IMG/VR virus record: IMGVR_UViG_3300021963_000023
Coordinates: 62,001 to 126,000 of that record
Direction: 5' to 3' (one strand)
Origin: a virus
DNA length: 64,000 nt
In this document: one piece after another, positions 33,371 through 41,803 of the stretch
Numbering within the stretch: position 1 is the stretch's first letter
Layout: every line of letters starts with the position of its first letter
Program-made: the position numbers and the translations under genes
The notes under the pieces: model-generated
The model's input: the letters and a program-made list of their open reading frames with translations, nothing else
What the model was told of the DNA's origin: nothing
Database searches by the model: none

Positions 33371-33958
33371 TTATTTAGATTTATTAACCCCAGTAATTTT
33401 ACCTTTAAAAATTGAATCTCCAACCTTTAGTACAAGGTTTTCATTAATTGATTGTGTTTGTTGCGCGGATAACAGTTGATTTAATTTTTCATCCATAACT
33501 TTACGAACAGTATTTTCAATAATAGTTGCAATTGAATTCATGTCAATATTTGAAGGTTGAGACGTTGGTTTTGATACCGTTTGTTTACTTTTCGATGTGC
33601 CCTCTTGTTCCATTAATCTTTTAGCCCCTTTTATAAAATTCATATCCAAAGTTTCATTTAATGAAATTTGTGACACTTGTTCAATAGGATTTTCAATCAT
33701 TGCTTTTTTAATATTATCAGGTAGTCTAGAATTTTGAATTTTACTGATACTGGCTGGTGCAGATACGTTTCTTGTTTCAGATAATGGCGGCATATTATTT
33801 GTATGAATATATTCTTCTGGATCACTTCTTAATACTTCCTCATTAACGTGGCCTCTTTCGAAATTACCCGTGTCTACTTTATTCATTATCTTTTTTGCTT
33901 GTGCCAATTTTTGCATCAAATCATTTGAACTAATTGGGCCGGTATTTAATTGTGTCAT
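33371..33958 (-). CDS. Hypothetical virion-type protein
   Basis: A 195-residue protein with a polar, Ser/Asn/Gln-rich composition: a disordered N-terminal half, a helical region (about 145-170) and a small beta C-terminus (LVLKVGDSIFKGKITGVNKS). No family is recognised. It lies downstream of four unknown virion-type genes on the same strand and probably belongs with them. Confidence 0.5.
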   Translation of the reverse strand: MTQLNTGPISSNDLMQKLAQAKKIMNKVDTGNFERGHVNEEVLRSDPEEYIHTNNMPPLSETRNVSAPASISKIQNSRLPDNIKKAMIENPIEQVSQISLNETLDMNFIKGAKRLMEQEGTSKSKQTVSKPTSQPSNIDMNSIATIIENTVRKVMDEKLNQLLSAQQTQSINENLVLKVGDSIFKGKITGVNKSK

Positions 33959-33995
33959 ATTAATAAGTATATTCTAATTATATCCAAAAATAAAG

Positions 33996-35003
33996 TTAAA
34001 AATACGAAATAAGTTTTTTAACTCTATGAACAAACGATTCACTTAAATCATATCGATTTTCATCTTCTGGACTTTTATCTGGTTTTTCTGTCTTTTTAGG
34101 TTCAGGTAGTTTATTTTTTTCTATAGCCGTATTTGGCTCATTTGGTTTTTTAGTGGGTTTTTTGCTTGGTTCTGGTATATTAATTTCTGGTTCTGTTTTA
34201 ATGGCTCTATTAGCACTTAAAAATTTCTGAACATTAACATTCTTCATGTCGACACCAGACTGTGCAATTTGATTAACTAAATCATCGATCTTAATTACCA
34301 GTTCTTTTTTCTTTGCTGTTAAATCTTTTAATGTGTTTAGAAGAGGTTCAGCTTCTGGTGTATCTTTAACTTGTTTGTATTTTTCGTTTGTTGATTTTAA
34401 ATCTGAAACAACTTTTGCCAAATCATTTTGTACGGTTGTCATTTCCTTATCAAAATTTCTGGTTGTTTTAGTTACCCCAGGTTTTTTTGTTGGTTTAGTT
34501 GGTTCAGCTTTTGGTGCTGTGGATTTTGGTTCTTCTTTTGTTTTTGGCTCTTTTTGTTTAGGTGAGAAATCAGTACTAACATATGTAACACTCATTGATT
34601 TATCATCGCCACCACCATTAAACTTTTCTCTTGGAACATCAAATGTTTCATTTTTTAATACATCAATGGCACTCATTCTGGATACTAAAAATGTTCTCCA
34701 TCCATAATTTGCTTTTTCATTACCAACATTAGAAGGTGTTCCTCTTTTTGATTTTGATGGATTATCTATCCACGCTCTAATAACTAAATTACCTTTTTTG
34801 TTTGACCCCAATGCAACCGCTTCAGCTTTAACTCTATAGCCAGCCTTAACATTAGTTTTTTTGGGTTTTCTTGGGCCAGTATAATAGAAAGTAATTGGAT
34901 GTCTATTTGTAATAGCATCCGCTAATGGCTTGTTTTTAGTTGTTTTTAAAACAAGATCATTTTGTTCTTCTAATATATCTGTAAAAAATTCGTTTAGTGT
35001 CAT
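33996..35003 (-). CDS. WYL-like domain protein with Lys/Pro-rich linker
   Basis: A 335-residue protein starting at ATG 35003, 1 nt after the upstream stop; the longer frame overlaps that gene. Residues about 33-115 resemble a WYL domain: PITFYYTGPRKPK, then YRVKAEAVALGSNKKGNLVI, RAWIDNP, and WRTFLVSRMSAIDVL. WYL domains bind ligands or nucleic acid and are often regulatory. Versions occur in phage virion proteins. The rest is Lys/Pro/Thr-rich linker with a coiled coil near 185-245. The match is by eye. Confidence 0.5.
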   Translation of the reverse strand: MTLNEFFTDILEEQNDLVLKTTKNKPLADAITNRHPITFYYTGPRKPKKTNVKAGYRVKAEAVALGSNKKGNLVIRAWIDNPSKSKRGTPSNVGNEKANYGWRTFLVSRMSAIDVLKNETFDVPREKFNGGGDDKSMSVTYVSTDFSPKQKEPKTKEEPKSTAPKAEPTKPTKKPGVTKTTRNFDKEMTTVQNDLAKVVSDLKSTNEKYKQVKDTPEAEPLLNTLKDLTAKKKELVIKIDDLVNQIAQSGVDMKNVNVQKFLSANRAIKTEPEINIPEPSKKPTKKPNEPNTAIEKNKLPEPKKTEKPDKSPEDENRYDLSESFVHRVKKLISYF

Positions 35004-35004
35004 A

Positions 35005-35658
35005 TTAAAAATCTGGGTATTTTTTTGTTTCGCCAAATTTATTTCTAGCGACACTATCTTTTCTTGAATTAACGTCTGTTAATGATCCAACAGATCCGTT
35101 GTTTTCTCCTTTACCCTTTTCATCACCATCAGATAATGCATTGGGATTTTTAGAATTATAAGCGTTTTGATTATTATATGAATTTCTAGATAAACTTTCC
35201 GTCCTAACTTTGATATCTGTTAATGAACCAATTTTACCACTATTTTCACCCTTTCCCTTTTCATCATCATCAGATAATGCATTAGGACTAGTTACACCAT
35301 ATGCTTTGTTTTGTAAATATGTATTTTTAGACATTAACTCATTTCTTGTTAATATGTCTACAGATGAGCCAATAGTTCCATTTTCACCTTTACCTTTTTC
35401 ATCACCATCAGATAATGCGTTAACATTTTTTGAATTATATTGATTATTTGATGAATATGGATTTCTAAGAAGGTTTTCAACTCTGGCTTGAATATCTACA
35501 GATGATCCAATTGTACCAGCTTCTCCTTTACCTTTTTCATCACCATTTGATAGTGCATTTTCATGTGTTACACCGTAGCCATTTTTTTCAACGTATGAAT
35601 TTCTTGTTAAATGTGCCTGTCTTTCTTTTTCAGCAATGATTTCTAATTGTGTTGCCAT
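35005..35658 (-). CDS. Tandem-repeat protein (46-residue repeats)
   Basis: A 217-residue protein built from four repeats starting near residues 34, 80, 126 and 173. Each carries NALS(D/N)-x-DEKGKGE followed by G(T/K/S)(I/V)GS-x-(V/T)D(I/V), then a variable R-x-x-x-L-x-(R/K)N-x-(Y/F) stretch. The charge pattern DEKGKGE and regular spacing suggest an extended fibre-like or decoration protein. Function unknown. The reading frame is intact and it sits in a packed minus-strand run. Confidence 0.6.
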   Translation of the reverse strand: MATQLEIIAEKERQAHLTRNSYVEKNGYGVTHENALSNGDEKGKGEAGTIGSSVDIQARVENLLRNPYSSNNQYNSKNVNALSDGDEKGKGENGTIGSSVDILTRNELMSKNTYLQNKAYGVTSPNALSDDDEKGKGENSGKIGSLTDIKVRTESLSRNSYNNQNAYNSKNPNALSDGDEKGKGENNGSVGSLTDVNSRKDSVARNKFGETKKYPDF

Positions 35659-35661
35659 ATC

Positions 35662-36153
35662 TTACATTAATTTTTTAATTCTTTTGATTTGTTCAAATAA
35701 ACCATTTTGTTTTATTGAGGAAACAGAGTTTTCTTCTGAATTTGATTTCAATAGATCAACAGACATTTTATTGCTGTGTTTTCTTTCACCCTCTTTTCTG
35801 AATGGGTTTTTTCTTAAACCATTCATTCCGGTATTATTATTTATTTTGTGTGATGACGTTTTTTTATCTTTAACCAGCTGTCTTTCACCATCTAAAAAAG
35901 TGTTGGCCCATTTTTCCATCAATTCGCCCCCATATAAATTGTATCTAGCCTGTTCGGTATTTTTATCAAGAGTTTTAATATCGTGGATAATTCTCTTTAA
36001 CTGACCGTATGTTACTTTTTTTTCTGAACAAAGTGTTTTTGCTCGTTTAATACCATGAAGATCATTACCGGCCGCGCTAGCTAATGTTTGATTAATTTTT
36101 TCTATTACATCATTTGGTATGTCATATACCCTATCTTTTAAATCACTATTCAC
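35662..36153 (-). CDS. Hypothetical helical protein
   Basis: A 163-residue basic protein. The first 105 residues are helical (VIEKINQTLASAAGNDLHGI; TYGQLKRIIHDIKTLDKNTE); the C-terminal part is Ser/Asn/Lys-rich and probably flexible. No family is recognised. It overlaps the next gene upstream by 8 bases. Confidence 0.5.
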   Translation of the reverse strand: MNSDLKDRVYDIPNDVIEKINQTLASAAGNDLHGIKRAKTLCSEKKVTYGQLKRIIHDIKTLDKNTEQARYNLYGGELMEKWANTFLDGERQLVKDKKTSSHKINNNTGMNGLRKNPFRKEGERKHSNKMSVDLLKSNSEENSVSSIKQNGLFEQIKRIKKLM

Positions 36154-36904
36154 CTTTTAAATGTTTTATAATTTTTTCTACTGGTATGTTATTTTTATTT
36201 AGTGATTTTTTAAGGGACTCAATTTGCTTTAATATTAGTGGATTTACAGTTTCATTACTTTCTTTTTCCAAAACATCAGAATCTTGAGATTTCTTAACTA
36301 AAACGCTTTCAATATAATCTTGCATAAATCTTTTAGGATTTTCAACCAATCTAACTAATTCTTTTTCTCCCTCAATATACCCCATTGCTGCTAATCTCTC
36401 CTTAGCCTCATCTTCTGGAAGACCTAAGTCTTTAATAAAATAATTATAAGCTTCGTCATATGTTTTATCGTTACCCATAGTATTTTCATACCCTAATATG
36501 TCATCCATTGCAATTTCTCTCACCTCTTGACCTTCACCCCAAGCTCTTGATCTGATGTTAGTACTATTAATTCCGTAATTTCCCATTGCTCCAGTACCAG
36601 TTTTTACAACTTTATCCGTTCTTCTTTTGGCCCCAATTAAAGATTTTTTAATTTGAGTGGGGATATCACCTCTCATAATGTTACCTTTTTCATCAACAAT
36701 TTCTTCAATATCCTCCTCATTATCTTCAACTTTATCTGGTATTTTTTTGAAATTAGTATCGCTAGAGAACTCGCTAGCCCACTTTTTCCACTTTTTCTTT
36801 TCTTTTTTAGGTGCACCCTTTTCATTGGCTTTAGCATAGAAATACCTTTGCTGTGACTTCGATGCAAACTTCTCTTCTATTACTTGTTTTATAAAATCGT
36901 TCAT
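36146..36904 (-). CDS. Virion-type protein, DUF3008-like N-terminus
   Basis: A 252-residue protein. The N-terminal FASKSQQRYFYAKANE with KKKWKKWASEFSS near 13-47 resembles the short basic DUF3008-type motif (KS-x-x-QQR-F) common at the ends of phage structural proteins. The middle contains a Gly/Asn-rich region and the C-terminus is helical. A late-type octamer lies 13 nt upstream, making this the first gene of a minus-strand run of unknown virion-type proteins. Confidence 0.55.
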   Translation of the reverse strand: MNDFIKQVIEEKFASKSQQRYFYAKANEKGAPKKEKKKWKKWASEFSSDTNFKKIPDKVEDNEEDIEEIVDEKGNIMRGDIPTQIKKSLIGAKRRTDKVVKTGTGAMGNYGINSTNIRSRAWGEGQEVREIAMDDILGYENTMGNDKTYDEAYNYFIKDLGLPEDEAKERLAAMGYIEGEKELVRLVENPKRFMQDYIESVLVKKSQDSDVLEKESNETVNPLILKQIESLKKSLNKNNIPVEKIIKHLKGE

Positions 36905-36917
36905 GGAATCTTTTTTA

Positions 36918-36925
36918 TATAAATA
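36918..36925. promoter_or_regulatory. Divergent late-promoter candidate
   Basis: TATAAATA on the plus strand, TATTTATA on the minus. It lies 13 nt from the minus-strand ATG at 36904 and 9 nt from the plus-strand ATG at 36935. The flanks (TATATAAATATC) are nearly symmetric, so it might serve both genes. Confidence 0.5.
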
Positions 36926-36934
36926 TCAAACGCT

Positions 36935-38407
36935 ATGAAAGATATTTATCTAAATATGAATAGCCAGAATATTTTAAAGTTTTATGGTACAAGATTGGAT
37001 GCCAAACTAGATTCGTCAGAATTTTATGATTATGAAATCACAAAAGTCGATACTGACTATAATACTGACGTTTTAGACTTATATACACCAATTGTATATC
37101 AAAGTTTAAAAATTGATCAAAGTTTAACAAACTTACAATGTGTAAAATCATTGATTAACCTATCTGAGGACAACATTTCAGACTTGGTTAATGGATATAC
37201 CTATTCTGGCTTACAGATGACTCTTAACTATGATGATTTTACTAATTACATTGGATCAAACTATAAAAACGTATTATTAGACTCAAATAGATTTAAATTT
37301 ACATTAATTAGTGGTAGAACACATTATTTTAAAATAAATTCATATAATTTAGCTACTCCAGATTCTAACGCTTTAACTGGTTATACTAAATCTCAATTAA
37401 TATCTGGATTTACAACAGATGTATATAAATCAAGAAAAAATATTATTACCCCTAATGCGTGTTCACCTTTGGCACCAATTCAAGTTGTTAAGCCATGGGC
37501 ATATGATTTTAGACAAGGTCAAGGAACAGACAATTGTACACCAACATTAGCAAGAAGAACCGAAAAGGGTTGGACATTAGATTTTATTTTTAATAGAAAT
37601 AACTTAAGCTGGGCTTCTGGAGGGATATTTTACTATTGGGGTGTTAGAGGCACTAATGTTGTTTCTGAATATGCAGATAATAATCTTTCGTTTGGGTTTA
37701 CCTCCGATGGAAGAATAAAATGGTCTGCATATCGTTATTCTGGCGCATGTGTTAATGGCGCATATTCTGAATCATATTATCTATCTAGTGGTCAAACACC
37801 AACATTGTGTACAATAAACCCAATAAAAGATTTTAATGTAACAATAACGTTTGACAGATACAAGCATTATGATAATTGTGATATTGAAAACGATGGTGGT
37901 TTTAATGATATGATTGGGTTTAAAACTTCCCCATATCAAAACACAGTAGTTACCGCAGTTACATCAACACAACTAACGGTTTGGAATGCTTCTGAATCAT
38001 TGAGAGAAGAGTGGTCAGAGGAAAGACAAAGAAGATTGGGTACACTTAAAATATATCTAAACGGAAGACCCATCTATAAGTTAGAAAATTGGGAGGAAGT
38101 TATTCCATCAACAAGAGGAACTCAACCATTTATACAATCTTGGGGAGCCGGAACTGGTTTAATGAACAATATCCACAGTGGTGCTTGTTGTTTTAAAATG
38201 AAAAAAATAAAATATTATGAGGAGCCATTAGATTTTGTTCATGTTAGACATGATTTTTTAAATATTTTAAACAACTATGATTTTGAGATATGTGGTATTG
38301 GTTGTATTGATGATTTAAGTGGGTTACCTTTGCCTACCGCAACTCCATCCCCAACACCTACACCAAGTGCCACACCATCACCAACACCAACAGTTACACC
38401 ACAATAA
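36935..38407 (+). CDS. Putative lectin-like adhesin or fibre protein
   Basis: A 490-residue, beta-rich protein, high in Tyr, Asn and Trp. Residues about 185-405 look like a concanavalin/LamG-type jelly roll: RTEKGWTLDFIFNRNN opening strands, SFGFTSDGRIKWSAYRYSG, then LGTLKIYLNGRPIYKLENWE, the typical 'NG-x-x-I/V-Y' strand. The last 25 residues are a Pro/Thr/Ser repeat (PTATPSPTPTPSATPSP). It is probably a surface-exposed receptor-binding or decoration protein; the exact location is unknown. Confidence 0.55.
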   Translation: MKDIYLNMNSQNILKFYGTRLDAKLDSSEFYDYEITKVDTDYNTDVLDLYTPIVYQSLKIDQSLTNLQCVKSLINLSEDNISDLVNGYTYSGLQMTLNYDDFTNYIGSNYKNVLLDSNRFKFTLISGRTHYFKINSYNLATPDSNALTGYTKSQLISGFTTDVYKSRKNIITPNACSPLAPIQVVKPWAYDFRQGQGTDNCTPTLARRTEKGWTLDFIFNRNNLSWASGGIFYYWGVRGTNVVSEYADNNLSFGFTSDGRIKWSAYRYSGACVNGAYSESYYLSSGQTPTLCTINPIKDFNVTITFDRYKHYDNCDIENDGGFNDMIGFKTSPYQNTVVTAVTSTQLTVWNASESLREEWSEERQRRLGTLKIYLNGRPIYKLENWEEVIPSTRGTQPFIQSWGAGTGLMNNIHSGACCFKMKKIKYYEEPLDFVHVRHDFLNILNNYDFEICGIGCIDDLSGLPLPTATPSPTPTPSATPSPTPTVTPQ

Positions 38408-38418
38408 AATAAACAAAC

Positions 38419-38426
38419 TATTTATA
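38419..38426 (+). promoter_or_regulatory. TATTTATA late-promoter candidate
   Basis: An exact octamer in AACTATTTATAAC, 4 nt before the ATG at 38431. Confidence 0.6.
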
Positions 38427-38430
38427 ACAT

Positions 38431-38799
38431 ATGGAATTTTTTATAAGACAGGGCGCAAGTGACCCAATATTAAAAATGAGACTAATTGATGATGGTAAAA
38501 ACGATAAATCTTCATTTAACGATTTATTGGAAAATACAGACATTACATTTGAAATGTATGACCATAAAACTGGCGAGCCATCTGTTTTAAATGCCCAGTG
38601 TTTTTTAACAACCAGAAACAAAAAATACAATCAGACAACATTGGAATATTATATAACATACAGATTTACAGAGCTTCAGACCGCAAAACCAGGTAAGTTT
38701 GAAGGTAAAATTAATATTCAATTTCTAGACACAAACTCAACAAAAACAACAAAACTTATCCTACCAGTACGAGAAAAATTATATATTAATATCATATAG
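38431..38799 (+). CDS. Small beta-rich structural protein
   Basis: A 122-residue protein. FIRQGASDPILKMRLIDDGK then ITFEMYDHKTGEPSVLNAQC resembles the Ig-like N-terminal domain of BppU-type baseplate proteins, which also start with a polar D-x-x-P-x-L-x-M strand. It would be a single beta-sandwich, perhaps a fibre adaptor. It follows the adhesin candidate and has its own late-type box. The match is by eye. Confidence 0.5.
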   Translation: MEFFIRQGASDPILKMRLIDDGKNDKSSFNDLLENTDITFEMYDHKTGEPSVLNAQCFLTTRNKKYNQTTLEYYITYRFTELQTAKPGKFEGKINIQFLDTNSTKTTKLILPVREKLYINII

Positions 38800-38801
38800 T
38801 T

Positions 38802-38833
38802 TTTGTTTTTTTCGGAAATTTTACTTATTTTTA
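38802..38833 (+). promoter_or_regulatory. Candidate host-type promoter for DNA polymerase
   Basis: TTTG (38802-38805) and TATTTTTA (38826-38833) are 20 bp apart, one mismatch from the Bacteroidota consensus. The resulting leader would be about 58 nt and would contain the hairpin at 38846-38869. Confidence 0.4.
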
Positions 38834-38845
38834 TGGTTAATTAAG

Positions 38846-38869
38846 GCTAACTACGGGAATCCCGTAAGC
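38846..38869 (+). promoter_or_regulatory. Hairpin upstream of DNA polymerase gene
   Basis: TACGGG (38852-38857) and CCCGTA (38861-38866) form a 6-bp stem with loop AAT, extended by GCT/AGC after a bulge. It lies 27 nt before the polymerase ATG. There is no T tract, so it is not a terminator. In T4, gp43 represses its own mRNA by binding a leader hairpin; a similar operator is possible here. Confidence 0.5.
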
Positions 38870-38896
38870 TAATGTGTCATCCATAAATTATAAATC

Positions 38897-41803
38897 ATGC
38901 AAGAGATTATTTCTCAAGAGGTTATCGAAACCTTCTTGAACGGGTCTGACCCCGAAAGATTCATTGTCGGTATCGAATATGACTACCGAAAGAATAAAAT
39001 TTACAAAATCATACAACACCCAGAAAGAGGTAAAATTGTTCTTGAGGACACGTTTACTCCGTTTCTTTGGGCCGGTGACTTATCTGGATTTAACTTCTAT
39101 AATGGAAGTAAAGAAAAGCAGAAAAAGAAAATGGCGGAATATGGTATATTAAGCACCAAACTTGAAACCATGGGTAACGATAGGCTAGAAGATGGGTTAA
39201 AATACCTAGTTAAGAGCACTAATGGTTATCAATCTCTATTGGCTTTTTTTAAGGACGGTGGAATCGATCCTTGGGGTGAAGACTTTAAATCTCAATTTCA
39301 GATATTATCACCAGCCGAACAGTATTTGGTTCAGAAGAAAAAAAGATTGTTTAAGGGTATTGAAGACTATTCCGAAGTTCACCGACTTGTATTTGATATT
39401 GAGACAACTGGTTTAGACCCAGAGACAAGCAATATCATTCTAATTGGAGTTAAAGATAATAGAGGGTATAGTAAATTATTAAACGCATATGGAGATGATG
39501 GTGAAAAAAGATGTATTGAAGAATTTTTTAAAATCATAAAAGAATTAAAGCCATCAATTATTGGTGGGTATAATTCAGCCGCGTTTGACTTACCATTCAT
39601 ATTTAAAAGAGCACAAATTTGTGGGCTGAATATTAGTAAGTTAACTAAGATTTTAAATGATAACCCGCTTAGAATAAAAGAGGGTAAATTAAAATTAGCA
39701 AATGAAGTGGAACCATATACACAGTATGTGTTATGGGGATTTAATATTGTAGATATTGCCCATGCGGTTAGAAGGGCACAAGCAATTAATTCTGAAATTA
39801 AAAGCTGGGGATTGAAATATATTACCACATATCTAGAAAAAGAAAAAGCAAATCGTGTGTATGTTGATGGTGCCTTTATTTCTAAAATATATCTTGAAAA
39901 TCAGAGTTATTATGTTAATCCTAAAACAGGAAAATATAAGAAAATTGGTGATCCAGGTACTGATGACTTGTTAGAAAAATATCCAGGTAAATTTGAAATA
40001 TGGCCTGGCCAAAGAATTGTTGAACAGTATCTTGATGATGACTTATATGAAACTATGGTTGTTGATGAATCATTTAGTCAATCAACATTTTTATTATCTA
40101 AGGTTATCCCAACAACATATGAAAGAATATCGACAATGGGTACAGCAACTCTTTGGAAAATATTAATGCTTGCCTGGTCATATGATAATAATTTAGCAAT
40201 ACCAGCAAAAGATGAAAAACGTCCATTTACTGGAGGGTTATCTCGTTTATTAAATGTGGGTTATGCAAAGAACATTGTTAAGTTTGACTATGCGTCACTT
40301 TATCCATCTATTCAATTGGTCTATGATATATTTCCAGCGTGTGATGTAATGGGAGTTCAAAAATCAATGTTAAAATATTTCCGAGATATTCGTATTAAAT
40401 ATAAACATCTTGCCAGTTCATTAGCAAAAACAAGCCCTGTTGAAGCTGAAATGTATGATAGAAAACAATTACCAATCAAGATTTTTATCAACGCATATTT
40501 TGGTAGTTTATCCGCACCACACGTATTCCCTTGGGGAGAAATGGATTCAGGTGAAACTATTACCTGTATTGGTCGTCAGTGTTTAAGAATGATGATTATG
40601 TTCTATATGAATAAAGGATATAAACCACTTGTAATGGATACTGATGGTGTGAATTTTGAAACACCAGAAGGAATTGCAGAAACAAGATATATTGGTAAAG
40701 GATTAAATGAATTATCTATTGAAGGTAAGGAGTATCATGGAATTGAAGCAGACACCGCAGAATTTAATGATATATTCATGAGGGGTGAAATGGGGTTAGA
40801 TATTGATTATGTTGCTCCGGCATGTATTAATGTGTCTCGTAAGAACTACATTATTAAAATAATTAAAAAGGGAAAGGAGAAGATAAAATTAACCGGTAAT
40901 ACCATTAAATCTAAACGACTTCAGCAATTCGTTGTTGAATTTTTAGATGAGGGGTTTACACATTTACTTAATGGTGACGGTCAATCTTTTTTAAATTTGT
41001 ATTATTCAACAATAAGAAAAATATATAATAAAGAAATACCGTTAGCTAAGATCGCTAGTAAAGCTCGTGTTAAACAAAGTGCTAATGACTATAAAAACCA
41101 TTGTAAGAAAACAACCAAGTCTGGTTCAACAATGTCTCGTCAAGCTCATATGGAATTAATATTAGAAAACGATTATCATGCAACATTGGGTGAAACAATT
41201 TATTATATAAACAACGGTGCAAAAAAAGGAGATGGTGATGTTAAGAAAATAACAAAGCCAACAAAAAAAGAGAAAGAAGATTATTTGCTTAAGCATGGTT
41301 GTGAAATACCAAAAGACTTTATTCAAGTTAATTGCTATATGATTCCTGAAAAAGAATTAGCTAACAATCCTAATATGACTGGTGAATATAATGTTGCTAG
41401 AAATGTTACAACTTTTAATAAAAGAATTGAACCTCTTTTAGTTGTGTTTAAACCAGAGATTAGGGATAACATTTTAATTGAAGACCCAAATGATGAACAA
41501 CAGTTTACGAAAAAACAATCTGAGTTGATTTCAGGGTACCCTCTTAAAGAAGGTGGTCAGGATAGTTTAGATGAAGTTATGACATTATCAGATGGTGAGG
41601 TTTTATTCTGGAACAAAGTGAATAAAGATCCATTCTTTATGTATGTTGAAGATAGTTTAAACAGCGTAGATCAAAAATGGGTTGATTACAATAGAAAGGT
41701 TGTTTCATTCCAAGCAGAAAGTGTTAAAGATATTCAAGATAATGAAATCATTGAGAATAACGGACACGACTATGCATATCACGCGTCAGTATATGTTGAT
41801 TAA
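38897..41803 (+). CDS. gp43: Family B DNA polymerase (gp43-like)
   Basis: A 968-residue replicative DNA polymerase with proofreading. Exonuclease motif I is VFDIETTGLDP near 165-175; motif II NSAAFDLPFIF is near 227-237. Polymerase motif A KFDYASLYPSIQ is near 461-472, motif B KIFINAYFGSLSA near 528-540, and motif C MDTDGVNF near 580-587, whose DTD carries the catalytic aspartates (usually DTDS; here DTDG). Length is close to T4 gp43 (898). A leader hairpin and a host-type promoter candidate lie upstream. The 3' end overlaps a convergent gene by 4 bases. Confidence 0.95.
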   Translation: MQEIISQEVIETFLNGSDPERFIVGIEYDYRKNKIYKIIQHPERGKIVLEDTFTPFLWAGDLSGFNFYNGSKEKQKKKMAEYGILSTKLETMGNDRLEDGLKYLVKSTNGYQSLLAFFKDGGIDPWGEDFKSQFQILSPAEQYLVQKKKRLFKGIEDYSEVHRLVFDIETTGLDPETSNIILIGVKDNRGYSKLLNAYGDDGEKRCIEEFFKIIKELKPSIIGGYNSAAFDLPFIFKRAQICGLNISKLTKILNDNPLRIKEGKLKLANEVEPYTQYVLWGFNIVDIAHAVRRAQAINSEIKSWGLKYITTYLEKEKANRVYVDGAFISKIYLENQSYYVNPKTGKYKKIGDPGTDDLLEKYPGKFEIWPGQRIVEQYLDDDLYETMVVDESFSQSTFLLSKVIPTTYERISTMGTATLWKILMLAWSYDNNLAIPAKDEKRPFTGGLSRLLNVGYAKNIVKFDYASLYPSIQLVYDIFPACDVMGVQKSMLKYFRDIRIKYKHLASSLAKTSPVEAEMYDRKQLPIKIFINAYFGSLSAPHVFPWGEMDSGETITCIGRQCLRMMIMFYMNKGYKPLVMDTDGVNFETPEGIAETRYIGKGLNELSIEGKEYHGIEADTAEFNDIFMRGEMGLDIDYVAPACINVSRKNYIIKIIKKGKEKIKLTGNTIKSKRLQQFVVEFLDEGFTHLLNGDGQSFLNLYYSTIRKIYNKEIPLAKIASKARVKQSANDYKNHCKKTTKSGSTMSRQAHMELILENDYHATLGETIYYINNGAKKGDGDVKKITKPTKKEKEDYLLKHGCEIPKDFIQVNCYMIPEKELANNPNMTGEYNVARNVTTFNKRIEPLLVVFKPEIRDNILIEDPNDEQQFTKKQSELISGYPLKEGGQDSLDEVMTLSDGEVLFWNKVNKDPFFMYVEDSLNSVDQKWVDYNRKVVSFQAESVKDIQDNEIIENNGHDYAYHASVYVD

